A stretch of 64,000 bases of DNA from Phalacrocorax aristotelis (lineage: Eukaryota; Chordata; Aves; Suliformes; Phalacrocoracidae). Positions 1 to 13,000 of this stretch are shown here, piece after piece. Numbering within the stretch: the first letter of the stretch is position 1; each line of letters opens with the position of its first letter. Both the position numbers and the translations under genes were made by a program. Under the pieces are notes generated by a model. That model had not been told where the DNA came from and searched no databases. It was given only the letters and a program-made list of their open reading frames with translations. Location of the stretch: assembly GCF_949628215.1 (NCBI RefSeq), contig NC_134276.1, positions 9,513,690 through 9,577,689 of the forward strand, written 5' to 3'.

Positions 1-1448
1 AGTATAATGATTCTGGACATTTTTACACAGAAATATATCAGTACCTATTGTTAATAATAAAAAATCATTTCTCCAGGCACATTATGAATGTATTGCCACA
101 GAATTTCACTTGCATGAGGAGCTAAGCCCGGGATCTGACTGTATGTCCACACTGTCCCCAGTTAGAGCAGCTTTTATTAATACCATAGCAAAGCCCAGAA
201 CCTTCATTTGTACTCGTTCTTAGCCAGAACCAGGATCTCATTTTTCATTAATACAACCAAAAACCATAGTGTTTCACGAGGTCTAATGTCTCCTTGCCCC
301 ACACAGACAACCGTTCTGTTGACTGCGTGTGGTGATGATGTTGCTGCTATGGCCAAATACTGCCCTTGTGCAGCCCACACAAACCAACGGCAAAACATTG
401 TCACAAATGTCAAATATCAAGAAAAGCGACATCCTGCTCAGAGCAAGCATTGCTTATAAAAGAGGTGGGTTTTTTTTGCCTGATGAAAGGCTTAAAGGAG
501 TGGTCTCTTGACGAGACAGCCAGCCCCTCAGCTGGTGTATTCCAGCCGGGCTACATCAGAGTTTCTGCCCCCAAAAACTCTCTTTGCTTTCAGACATGCA
601 ATGTCTCAGTGGAGCACGTAGGTCTGCATGTGCCTCTAAGAGCAGGACCAGGCACCGAGCTGACCATTCCATGGGACGGGACTCCTGTGTGGGTGTTAGA
701 ACTGGGAAGTTAAAGGTGAATTCAGTTCAACAGGATTTAGAACAAAGCCATGGTCTTGGGAATTCAGAGGGATGAAAACATGCCCACCATCTCCTTGCAG
801 CACAGGTTCACATCCCTTTAATCTTGCTCACAGCAGCTTTTCAAGCTTTCCCCACTCTCAGCAACCTCCATGTAGATTCCTTGGGACACCAAGAGAAGAC
901 CTTTTCTTGCTGTCCTCTTTGAGGCCTGGCTGTATTAGCTGTCTTTTGCCCTTTTGATCAGTCCCCCGTCATCCTCCAGGCTCTCCCTTTGCTGCTTCTC
1001 CTTCCAGAGGTCTCCCCGTGCCCACCACCCTCACTCATGCTTCAGGGAAGGAGCAACTCAAGTGTCCTTCCAGAAGGGACCACTTGACCCCAAAACAGCA
1101 GCCAGGAGGCCGCTTTTCTTCTTGTTACCCAGATACAAGACTTTGAAAAGGAAATAAGATGAAATAAAAGTGTTTATATAGACAGTGCTGGGCTTGAGCT
1201 CCTTCCACCTTTTATTGCTCATTATTTAGGCTGCTCTCGGCACAGCGCTGCGGGGCTCCTGCGTGCTGACGCTGCTCAGACGCGGGTGGTGGCCAGGCCT
1301 TATCTCAACAGGCAAGACAAGAGAAGGTTAGAGATAAGGAGGATAAGTAACACTGCGTGGATCTCAGTCCATCTGGTGAAGGGTTTCCAGACTGGGACAT
1401 TTGGCTGCGTTCTGAAATGTAAAAAAAGAGGGAAAAAAGTCCTTTCTG

Positions 1449-1516
1449 TTTGTGTGTGCATATATACACACATGTACATACATATATACATATACCCACA
1501 AATATATAAAAGGAAT
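1449..1516. repeat. Degenerate (TG/CA/TA)n simple repeat
   Basis: Alternating purine-pyrimidine tract: TGTGTGTGCATATATACACA, then ACATACATATATACATATA and similar. Interrupted microsatellite. Confidence 0.8.
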
Positions 1517-4500
1517 GCCACGACATGTTACCAAGCAGATGAAACTTTATATTTTTCTCAAATCTTCCCTTTTTGTAGCTTTTTATGAACACATTACAAA
1601 GTAAGACAAAATTACTAATTCAGATATATCAGAATGTTTTAACTTTTTAGATTTTTTGACCATTTTTATCCTGTTTTTAGCACTCGTTTCGAATAACAAA
1701 ACCCGCTACCTATTCTGGAAGTCATTTTAGCTATGAAACAGCAGCCTTGTCCACTGGGAACCAGGCTCCCAGCTATGAATTTTTACTTAATCTATAGCAC
1801 GTGTAAGAGAGCCATCGTCTGTCATGGCAGAGCCGACATTTCTTTTCTTTGTGGAAATGGGATTGCAGGGAAAGGTGTAAACAAATTAGAAGGTAAACAA
1901 GCTTTGCCATACATGATCATTCATAGGTTCAAAACACCACACAAATTAGCAATGAGGAAGGGAGTTGAACTTGGAGACTGTAGTTGAATTCTTAAGCCAA
2001 AGATTTTATAGTAATTAATGTTGCTTCCCTGTACCAGCAGCACAGTTAAACTCAATGTAAGACCTATAGGAGGGGAAAGTTATTTTATTTTAAACCTACA
2101 GCAACTTTCTTACACCCACCTTCTTACAAGTGCCATGCTGTATGTTCAAATACCCTGTATACCTATACCCAGGTATATCCCAGTGCTTTGGCCAGGTTTC
2201 CTGGCAGCAATGGGAAGGAAAAGGGATGCCTGCTACCCAGCCCTCATCGTCTCCTCATGCCTAGGTTAGCCTTCAGTCTTTGTGGATAAGTCTGTCTTGT
2301 GCTGCTTCAGATCTGAAAACAGTTGTGATCTTTTACCTCTCCATTCTGTCCCAGTTCTGTGAAGCATTACAATTTGCTTATTAAAGTCTTTTTATCTGGA
2401 TGCTGCTGAAAAGGATCTGACCTTTTCTTCTTGACATCACCTCTTGATGGCATAGGTAAGTAGGTGAACTGTCTTTTATTTTTTAGGATTTCTCCTTCTT
2501 TTAGGATGTCCCTTGTTTTAGGTTACCCTTTGTTACCTCTTCTGGGTGCTGTGATAGACTTCATGCAGATGTGCTGGGAACTTAATATGCTGCCAACCCA
2601 GGTGCCATTGGCACCTGCCTTTCCTACAGCCCATCTCCTGCCATCCCTCCTGGTTCTTCCACACTCAAACAGTCCCACTCATTTTCCATTTGGAGCAGTT
2701 TTAACACTGGTATTACAAACCTCTTCAATCCTAATGGATAAGACAGAGCTAACATTAAGTTCTGTTTTGCCATCCTCTTTAATTAAAAAAGAAAAAAAAA
2801 ATCACCCTATCAATGTTACAGCTAAAAAATCAGCCCCCAGCAATTAGGAAGATGCAATCATCCTATTTCTACTCCTTTCCTCAGGGCAGCAGACATGGAA
2901 AATAGGTACATTCTGTGAAAGGAAGCATTACACTGCTTATATGTTATCATCCCACTGCTGAGTTTTATGTATTTGATTTGGCCTTTTAGTCGATTTCTTT
3001 CAATCGATTCTTTCCCCCCACCACTGGACGCAGTTTCCTGAAGTTATTATCCACCTGAAATTTAACCCAGTATAACCCCAAGGTTAATGGGGACTTCAGA
3101 AAAGGAGGAAGAAATGTAACTGAGTGGCAAAATTCACAGCTTCTGCAGCCTTATTAATGTATGAGATTTAGAAGGAAATCTTTGTGTAAAGCGACAGTAC
3201 GGGCTGCAGTACAGATCTGCCAACATTCAGCTTTTAGAGTATTCCTATTTATGCCTAAACACTTACAGGGTGAGGTTAGAAGGTCCCAGAATAGGATCAG
3301 GATTTCAAGTGGGCCCAAGAGGTTTGCCAGAACCTTGATGCAGAAGCAGGGCTGGGAGCAAGTGGCGCAGCAGGACCAAGAGCAGAGTAGTGAGACAAAA
3401 GTCAAGAGGCTGTTGCTTTGGGTATCCTTGTTTCCTGGTGAAGCAATGGCCTCCCAGAGGTCATGGAATGTCTGCTTTCAGGAAGATTTATCTTCTGAGG
3501 TACTCTAGTACCCTTCAGTCATCAATGCTAATGAAAGAAAAAGTCTTAGGGAATCCCATGTACAGCCCAGACCAAAAATCCTATTTATTGTGGCTGCACA
3601 CTTAAACAGAGCAGCAGAAGAGGCTGACATTTTATATTACTGTCACAAGTGTTGAATAAGTAAAGACAGTAATAGAAAAAGTAATTAAATGAGGTTTTAA
3701 AAAAATCCACATGCTGTATATATTATATTTCTTTTGTTGAACATAACCGTAAGAATTCTGTAGAGTTAGTTAATATTATTGGAAGTTTTTCCCATCTTAC
3801 ATGCAGAGCATTGGGGTTGGAATTACTGGACATTTCAGAATGCGCAATGCCTTCCAGACTTCTGAAATCCTTCTAGGGCAAAGACATCACTTTTAATATT
3901 GGTGGTGCTTGTGACGGTACTTAAAATTTATCACCTGCTTTATTGCTAAAGTGATATCAGCCCTTCTACACAGCCCTTAAAAATATTCTCTATTTCATGA
4001 GGTAAGTCAGAGGTCCCAGGGATCACTTCGAGTATAAACATGTATATATATCTTAAAGTGCAAACAGCAAAACGTGCTTGGTGAAGAAAGAGCTAAGCCA
4101 TCAGCATAGTGAGATGTTACCCTGAGAGAGAGAAATTAATTTAGCTTGTGCATCTCATGCATCTGCTGAATCAGGTCAGTGGAGCCAAATGATTAGGAAT
4201 AATTGGCAGAAGTACGTGTTAGTGTCTTTCCTCTTACAGATATAGAAAAATACTGCATATGCACATGCCTGCTTCTCTATAGCCTGTACAGAAAGGCTTC
4301 AACTTCTCCTCCTGCTGCGCCACCTGTCACTCAGAGGGAACTGATAAAAACTGACGCTCTGTTAACATACTGCACCTGACCATCTCCTAATGTTGCAGGT
4401 CATTAATAACTTCACACTTGCCACTAAATGCTTTTCTTTTTTTGAAACCTAAACACGCACACACACATGCTGACACGCTGCTTCAGCCTGCAGCATGTCC

Positions 4501-4835
4501 AAAGCCATAGCAACCAGCAGAGAAACCTCATCCTCGACACCTCCTCATCACACAAGGTACCCTGGCTCTCAGTCAAGCAGGGTGCGAGCCTTTTCACGTA
4601 AAACTCACTGTTCAGAAGGGGTAGCCGAGTATGTTTTTATTATTATAATGTAGTCAAAGCTTCCACCTTTTCTTTGGTTATCACATGCTGTCCCTATTGT
4701 TCAGGATATAGAAAGGAGTTGTTGGTTTTTTCAATATGCTTGGGCTCTCCCTCAAAATTTCAAATTCAAGGTTCAAACTGAGATTAACGTTTGGTTAACG
4801 TTAATTAACCAAATTAATAATTAACGTTAATTAGC

Positions 4836-5175
4836 GCAAATGAGGGCGTTAGTAAGGCTGTGCTGTGAGATGCTCAGCAGGGACAGGCACCTCTGCGCAG
4901 CGGCTCAGGCCCCCTGTGACCCGAATGCCCTGCAGCCAGCCCTGCCCTGTCCCTGCAACACCCCGCAGCTCCCGCCAAGGCCTGGCAGACCTGGGCGCAG
5001 CCCCCTCCAAGCCTCTCCTTACCCGCTGCTGCACCACATCCCTGAGAGGCTCCAGGCGTTACGCAGTGCTCTTCAGCACATTCTGGAGCCCACACCGTTT
5101 CCTATGTCATTTCAACCCAAAGCGAGACAGTCCCAGCTCTATCAGGCAGCTCTATCCCTGCTGATCCTCTAGAGC
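4836..5175. other. Isolated GC-rich patch
   Basis: About 340 bp of GC-rich sequence inside AT-rich flanks. It is open in several frames (up to 110 codons on the plus strand, 4840-5172), but the translation is proline/leucine-rich low complexity with no family signature. Could be an unrecognised old repeat or a small CpG-rich element; function unknown. Confidence 0.5.
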
Positions 5176-7041
5176 CGAGTTAACTAAGTCCCATCCATTG
5201 AGGTGAAAGTGAAATCAGTGATAGCTCTGATGTCTTACTGGGAATTTTAAGATACACCAGAAACAGCTTTTCTGAAGAAATTAATGATTTGGTGGGGGAA
5301 AAAAATACATGCTATGATGTTTGGGAGGGAAAGGGAAGAATGAGAAAGTGGAAACTGAAATTCTTGGAAAAAGGATGCTGTTTTGTAGACTGAAACCATG
5401 GAAAAAATGCTTCCTTAGTCCATCTTTTTTTTCCCTCCTAAAACAAAAAATCAGCATTTGTTCCTTTTTAAATACAAAAAATGAGAAAAAATGCTTTTCA
5501 AAATTTTCCATTTGACATCTTTGCATCTGTTGAATAAACAATACCTACAATCTTGTTTTAATCACACCTTGAAAGACAAGTAGTTGAGAAATACAGCTTA
5601 AAATCTCCAGAGTTCATAGGAAGTCTGACAATAGCAGAACCTTTTAAAGCAGTCCAATGATCTTAACTCTACTTTACAAACTAGTTCTGAGCCTCTAGCA
5701 ATGGAGAGGAAAGCAATGGATGAGAGTGCAGCTTATTTGAAAAAAAGAAAAAAACCCAAGCAGTTATCAAAGTATAATATTCTCCCAGGCTTGCTATTTT
5801 AGTAAGCTCCATTGGTGCACATTGTGGTTTTCCCTGTCTTCCCAAGACCCCTGGACCATTACAACTCTAAAATTACTTAGTCCAAATTTCAGCAGTTTGA
5901 ACAAATCTAGCAAAATGTCTCTGCTGTCACTTTACACGCAGTTTATGGCATAAAATTAGACTGACAACTTTGGAAGTCAAACGTCACCGTGTTTCAAGTC
6001 CTCAGATCACAGAGCCAGGAGCAGTCATGATGATCCGGCCAGGTCTCCTTCATAAACCAACTGCGAGAGTCCCTGAGCAATCCTTGTGCCAGGGAAAGTG
6101 CCCAAACCAGAAAGTCACCCAGCTCCAGTGATGGAGACTCCATCAGAGCCCTTGATAGATTTTAGGGATTTATTACACTCGCTGTTACACAGCTATAGCT
6201 TATTTGTCCTCTGTATGTATTTATTTTCAAAACACTGAACTTCTAATATCTCAGTTTGCGGGCTGATGATGGGCTCTGTTTCCCCTGTAAGTATTTATCA
6301 GCCATGACATTATCTATTGAACTTCCTTGATAAGTTAAATTAATTCAGCCCTTATTTGTTCATTGCAAGGCATATTTGCCAAACCTGCAATTATTTTCCT
6401 GAGCGATAGCTTGTTTCCCATTTTAAGCTACTCCGGAAAACTCCCATCATTTATAGGTAGAAGCCATCTAAGCAAACTATAGCCTCTTAAAAAGGGTGAA
6501 GTTGCAGAGACCCACGTCTCTTCATTTTGTCTATTTTGTGGGCAGTAGTTTACCTCCAGTCTTCAGTACTCCTTACAGCCAAGCTTAGCCCTGCTCCTCG
6601 ACTTCCAAGGAGCTGGAAGGGTACCAGTGGATGAAGCTGCGTCGCAGCCTGCACCATCACTCAGTGAAGTGGTACCCCCTCACTTCTAGGGTTTACCAAC
6701 TCTTTCAGTTGCATCCCTTATGGCCTGCAGGAAGGAGATGCTCTGGCTGCTCTTCAGCCTGTGGCTCCCCAATGTAGTTTCTGCATGTGACCCACAATCC
6801 CAAATAAAAGCTGAGAATTCAATTATGTCATGTTGGCCACATAACTAGCTCCATCAGCTGACTGACACTTCTTTGTGCAACTCTGAAATACTGCAAGCAG
6901 GGACACTCGCATACCGCAGTCAGCCAGAGGCAAACAAGTATGCCTGATGACAGTCGCTCGAGGTGGTGATGGGGACAGACCGCTCTGAGAACTCGCCCAT
7001 CCTCACATCAGCACCAGTGCAGCTGCCACATACAAGCAGTG

Positions 7042-7056
7042 ACAGACAGACAGACA
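7042..7056. repeat. (GACA)n microsatellite
   Basis: Nearly four perfect GACA tetramers in a row (GACAGACAGACAGAC), short. Confidence 0.8.
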
Positions 7057-8927
7057 TGGGAATTTCCAAGTAAATAACACACGATCTTATTCAAAACACT
7101 TATGAGGCACAGTGAACACCAAGTATTTTTATATTTGTAGTGCCATGAGTGTCAGCAGGAGTTTGATGATAATGAGTTGCTTTCCTAATGGCCAAAGGAT
7201 AGTAAAAATAGCAAGAAATACCTAGCTTTTATACCATTATTCTCAAGCTAATCTCAAGTGCTACAGATGTTAAAGAAATCCCAGGACCTAGCACATCCAT
7301 ACAAAGCCATAACTTCACAAAAATACCTGCTTATTAAGAACTGACACTTCCAAATCCATTTGGATATTCAAAATGCATCGTATCTGTGTAGTGAAACTAC
7401 AGGCACTCATGGGTGGCAAGACAAGCCTGCAGATCATCTACATGAAGACGACCATCTACTGCACCTCATAAGAGTTTATACTGGTGTCAACGGTCACCGT
7501 GGCTGCTCGTGTATAGAGAAGCTGTCACCCAAATTAGGTCAAGCTGTGTAGCTGTAATATCAGCATAGCAGGAAGCTTGCTGCTGGCACTGCACTGCAGC
7601 CAACGGTCTTGTCTCCTCTAATGAAAGCACAGGCAACAACTTCTTCCATCCTTGATTGTTTCAAGCATTTTTCAGCTTTAGCTTTATTACTGTAATTCAA
7701 ATCAATACCTGGAAGAAGGGTAGTGGGTGACGTACTGACAGCTGTTTATCAGCACAGGAACTACCACACCGTTATGACAGCTGATAACACAGCAGACACA
7801 AACCACGTGCAGTCAGGGGAAGGCAGTATTGCCTCTCCCACCCCAGTAAAATGTTCCCCAAGGAAAGCACAAGTACAGAAGGGGGAAGAGAAGGAGAAAC
7901 GGTGTTGTGCACTTGGTTGTGTATTTCAGGCAAACAGGGCCATGGCAGAATTGCAGCTGCTACCGAGGGATTAAGCCCCCATAAGGCTCTCAATTTTGCA
8001 GCAACATCAAACAATCCAAGTGAGAAGGAACAAGGCGAAAGTGCCCTTCCTCCCCCCAATTCCCTCACCTAAAATAATCCAATGCAATGTATAAGCTATT
8101 CTGGGGGGGTCTTGTTCAAATTCTGCCAAATTTCAAAACATGGCTTGATAGCTTTGAGCAGGGGGGCTAAAAAAAAAAAACCAAACACACCAGCCAAAAC
8201 CATTCCTCTCCTGCCCCTCAAATTGAGCAACCTAAAGTCCAGCAGTTCTTGGGAAATTCTGCTACCAACATAAAAGGGAGCTTTCCCTCCTAAGTTAAAC
8301 AGAGTATTTTGATTACAGATAGACAACCATTCCATTTTTCTGTATTCTATAAATTTCCCTGCATCCTAAAAAAATATATTGTACTTTATATATAAAACCA
8401 TTAACTACTTTGGTCACATATTTTAACAGAAGATTACCAGAAGTCATCTTCTACCTATGAAGCTGGGACTCGCCCATAAGCCACTCTTATTTACTCTGGT
8501 GAGGAACAAAGACCAGTGCTGCACTAACCAAATACTGAGTTGCAGCTGAAATTCATCTATAAAGAAATGGTTAACTGCAAGTGTAGCAATCTGCCTCAAC
8601 TCTATTTTTCTACCTTGTATATTTGAAAGGAATAGGGCAACAGATTAACACAGAGGATTTAAGCAGGATTAGTGAGGAATTAGCCAATTTACCCAACGAC
8701 TTGTCCCATATCCACAGCAAGGACTACTAGACTCCTGGACAACCTTGCTTGATGCTGCTGTGAGAATCTCAGCCTCAGCTGAATGATTCCTAGTTCCTCT
8801 CCCCTCTCATCCTCCTTCCCCCACCAGTTCAGATCCTGCTGAAGAAAAAAGTTCTTGACAGGAAGTTCAAAACTTAAGACAGGTCACTGAAATAAAGAAC
8901 CAACCACCTCCACAAGTACAAACTCCT

Positions 8928-9537
8928 ATAGGAGTGGGGTAATTTTTATTGAACACTGAGATGATCAATTGCAAAGCACAGCAATAAAATCCAGCTGGAA
9001 TATTTAACAGCCTGAAATGTAGAATTGTTTTTTATTGCCATAATGGTTTGACATGCAGTTTTTGCAGGACGCTTAAAGCTTTAAAAATTTCCTTTTAATC
9101 AGTGTAATTGCCCATTCCCTCCCCAATACACACTTATGTTCTAAATTGCAGTGACTTCCTGATTTCTGAAAAGTAAGGCACTACAGCGTCCTTTCAGAGC
9201 AGTTACAGAATATCATAGCAGATGCTTCCCTCAGATCTGAAGTTCAAGATTGTCTGCAGAAGAAAATGTAACTGGTGACTGAAGATGTATATCCAGTGAT
9301 ATTCACCACTGCTAATTCTAGGTGATCTGCTGTTAGACTTGAGAGGAAGCCTTCAGTGCACAGAGCAGAGATAACAGTGTTCATTCACTCACCTAGGGAA
9401 ACTGTTTGCTTTGTTCTGGAAAATTTCATTAAAGCTCCCCTGTTCAAGCTAGGGGATAGACTTTAACTGCCACTTCTATCAATCAGGATGTTCTTATGGC
9501 TGGGGACAAGGCACTAGATGGATGAAGACCTCTGCAT
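8928..9537 (-). other. CTSC: CTSC 3' UTR with two candidate poly(A) signals
   Basis: On the minus strand AATAAA occurs at 9036-9031 and again at 8950-8945. The distal one is followed by a GT-rich stretch (TTGTGGAGGTGGTTGGTT, near 8917-8900), a typical downstream element, so the distal site is favoured with cleavage near 8928. This gives a UTR of about 600 nt, or about 520 nt if the proximal signal is used. The end is inferred from sequence only. Confidence 0.5.
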
Positions 9538-10040
9538 TTATAATTTTGGAATAGGAGTTGCAGCCACCGCAATGCTTTCAATTGCGCATTCATCAGTGCC
9601 ACGGCGGATTCTGAAGTAACCATCTTCTCCCCATGAGGTGCCCCAACTGTTCTTCACAATCCAGAAATTCTCACCACTTTTTGGGTCTGTACCATAGCCC
9701 ACCAGCAAGACAGCATGATTGGTCAATTCAAAAGGATTTAAGTCATCCTGCAGCCCAGTGTGATGGTAGATCCCCTCCTTATAAAGCATGAAATCACTAT
9801 AAACCTCAAAGGCAACAGCCATTGGCCCATATAGAACAAGCTCAAGTTTCATCAGGGCTTCATTGCAGCCTCCATAGAAACCACCGACATAGTGGTACTC
9901 GGAAGTGTAGTAGTGGTAACAGCTGTGCTTGAAAGTGCATGGAGAATCTCGGGCTGTGTAAGGGAAGCAGTCCTCTTCCACCACGCCAAAGTCTTGGATG
10001 TACTTTCCAGCAATAAGGTATGGGAAGCCTCCATCACAAC
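9538..10040 (-). CDS. CTSC: CTSC last coding exon 7 (light-chain region, His and Asn of the triad)
   Basis: 503 nt including the TAA at 9540-9538. Encodes residues 296-462: [18 protein letters not shown], then [31 protein letters not shown] (His404), [18 protein letters not shown] (Asn426) and the ending AATPIPKL. The acceptor follows a strong T-rich tract ending TTTGTTTAG. This is the longest exon and the best conserved part of the protein. Confidence 0.97.
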
Positions 10041-13000
10041 CTAAACAAAAAAAAAAACCCAAATATCCTCTTATTCCTTTGGAGGTAGGAGGTAGGAGTA
10101 GGAGACTCTCCTACTCAAATCTTTTGGGATACTTCTAGATACAGTATTGAACACAGACTGCAGCCACCCCAGATAATCCTAGTACTCCAGTTAGCCACAG
10201 CTAGCTTTCTGGAACATACAAGACAAAATTCACATCAGTGGGAGCTATGCTGGAAATGCTAATGCATGGACCACCTTCTCATGCAATTGCTCCTGACGCT
10301 CCCCATCAGGACGAAGAGTTAGTTACATGCAGTAAAAAGACCTGTCCTAACACAGGTACTGTCCTTTGGAAAGCTTTAGTCATCGCTTTTGCTCATCCCC
10401 CACTCCCCATATGCTCCCCCTCCCTCTGAATATGGTTTCCAGGGGATATTTGCTTTCACTCTTTCTAGGCATTCATTGCAAGTTATCTATATTTTTAGCC
10501 CTATTCCTTAATATTCCCTATCTCCCAGGTAGATCTGCCTGAAATTCAGTAACATGCTGAGCATGAGGCCACCTACTCATGGTTCAATCCCATGCCTACA
10601 GTAAGGTGGGCTGAAAACCCGGGAATATTTTCTGCAATCTTTCAAAGAAAGAAGTACTATGAAAGTATAACCTGCTAGATAGTTTTATAAAAAAACCTAT
10701 ATAGTGGGTGATGGGGAAGGCATGCAAGTTTTTAATATACAGTATCCTTCTGCAGCACTATCATTGCTGAGAGTTACCTTTGTATAAACCAGTGTACTTA
10801 CCCTGAGAATACTGGCTGCAAGACACGACCTGCTGAGGACTAAAGATTGGTTTCTGAGTGTTGTTTGTGAGGATACGTATTCTTGCTTCCAGCATGCCCA
10901 TGGAGGAAAATGCATAACAGCTGCCACATGAGCCTGAAGATAAAGGAACCACAAAGAACAGTCAGCACCATAAACAAGGCAAGTCACCTGCATTCAGGCA
11001 TTGAGGTACAACTGTTGCTAGAGTCCACTGAAAAGAGTCAGAAAACCTTCCAGACAGTGATTAGAACTTGAACCCTGATAGAGCAAAACCTTCAACTATA
11101 CATTTCGTTTTTAAGTAAGCAATTCAAAAAAACAGGTCTAACAGCTTTTGAAGGAATCTGAGCTTATTCAAGAATAAGCAACAATTTATTGCTCTTCAGT
11201 GTTTCTGAGTAGTATTAAGAGCTGTGCTAGTCCTTCAGAATGAACCTACAGGGACCACGTTAGCAGGGCTGAGAAGGCTTGTAACCTACTGCCTCAGACT
11301 ACTTCTTATGGAGCACATATGCTAAGGGGCAATGAAATATTTTAAATGAATGTAACAATATTGTTCTAGATTATTTCAACCTATCAATGGATTTTATGCT
11401 GTAATTTCCAGTTGAAAGAATATTCCACCTCTAGAGCTACCTCTAAAATAACTGACTTTTTAGAGTCTAGTGGTATAAATAGGAGGTTTGATATAGTGGA
11501 TTCAATCCCAGCTCCCCTTACTTCCAAGGGCATATAAATCTTACGCTGGCTTTTCAGAGGCACTTCAATTTCCCTTCTGCTTCCTGGCAAAGAGTTAAGT
11601 CTTATTTTTGCATCAAAACTTAGTATTGCTTCTAGTTTTAGGCCTCTTCGCTCCTTAGGAGCTTCCTGTAACATATTAAGAACCTTTGGAAGTGGAGTGA
11701 CAAGCATCACAGGGAAGGACAATTACTTGGATGAGGTCCTATTTTATCTACTGATTGTCACCAAGGTGCCCAATTTCCTTTTGTTTCCTGACAGTAGGAA
11801 AGTCAAATATTGCAAAGCTATGACAAGGAGGGAGGCCTGAGGAACAAAACAAAATACTTTCTCCTGAACTGTGTAGGTGTATAAAAGCAGAGCTATTACA
11901 AAGGCAAGACTTTGTGAAATTGCACCTTCACTCAGTTAGACGTATCTCTGAAGAGAAGGGACAAAATCAGCCTGAACATGAACAGTCTTTGCCCAATAGG
12001 GCAAACTGAAGCAGTGAAAGGTGCCTCCCACTCACTGTACAGTCACAGCATCCAAGGCAGGCCACTCTGCAGAACGCTTTGCTGCATTTTGTGTGCAAAG
12101 ATGTAAAACATACAATTAACATAACCATTTTAGTCTGAAGTCTGTTGGGGTGGTTGCTAAATTTCTTTCCTGCTACCACAGTGGTATTTGGGAAGCCCAT
12201 AGCATGACAACCACACTGTATCAGCAGAGGGCCAACACAGCTGCAAGAGTAGTTGCTTTTCTGAGACTTCCAATTCTCTTCCAGAGTCAATTAAAGCTTC
12301 AGCCACATCAGATTCCACTTACTCTACTGCAAAGGGATGTTGCATTATGAGGAGTAAGGAGAAGACACAGCATACCTAGTGAAGAATCAGTGGCCCAGGT
12401 TTTTGACCTACTTTGACCTGCTGCAGAAAAGAAGTCAGCAAGAAATTGGAACTGCACTCTTAAGGCTAACAAAATCTGTAGGTTCCCCTCCTCCCAGTGA
12501 AGTTGCTAACTAACAACAACAGGGCTGTCTTCAAAGATGACATCTCTTGACTCAATGACGCAGTTACTGCTCTATAAACAACCTGAGAGCTCAGTCTTTA
12601 CTTTCTTGACTATAGGAAATACTAGCAGGGAAGCTAACATGCTGACAGTAAATATTACAGCCCAAGACAACTGCAGTTGCACAAAGCCTGCCACGTCTCA
12701 GGGTATTCTACAGAGAACGCACATTTCCCTTTTAATTCTTGTCCACTTCAGATGCTGTATTTTTTTCCTCCTTCAGTAAAGAGCAGTGACTCTACAAGTA
12801 TGTGAGATCTGGGAATCCATGATCTTGTAATTAATACAATTCCCTCCGCATATGCCACACAACTGGCATCTTACTGCTTGCAGCCTTCTCCCCCATGGCA
12901 TTTTCTCATTAGTCATCTAATAATCTTAATGATATACAACTAAGACTTTCTAATACCATCATTTTAATGAAGCACTGATATCCAGTGCTTCAGAAAATCA

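Larger units (their letters stand above)
1..8924. other. Gene-free DNA downstream of CTSC
   Basis: No coding exon of RAB38 or any other gene is recognisable. Open frames are short and do not resemble known families. It holds a TG/CATA-type simple tract (about 1449-1516), the palindromic TTAACGTTAA cluster, an isolated GC-rich patch and a GACA run, listed separately. Otherwise nothing I can name. Confidence 0.7.

Noticed and set aside
1-8924. RAB38 exons, expected on the other side of CTSC
   Set aside because: No Rab GTPase motifs (GDxGVGKT, WDxAGQE, NKxD) found in the translated frames.
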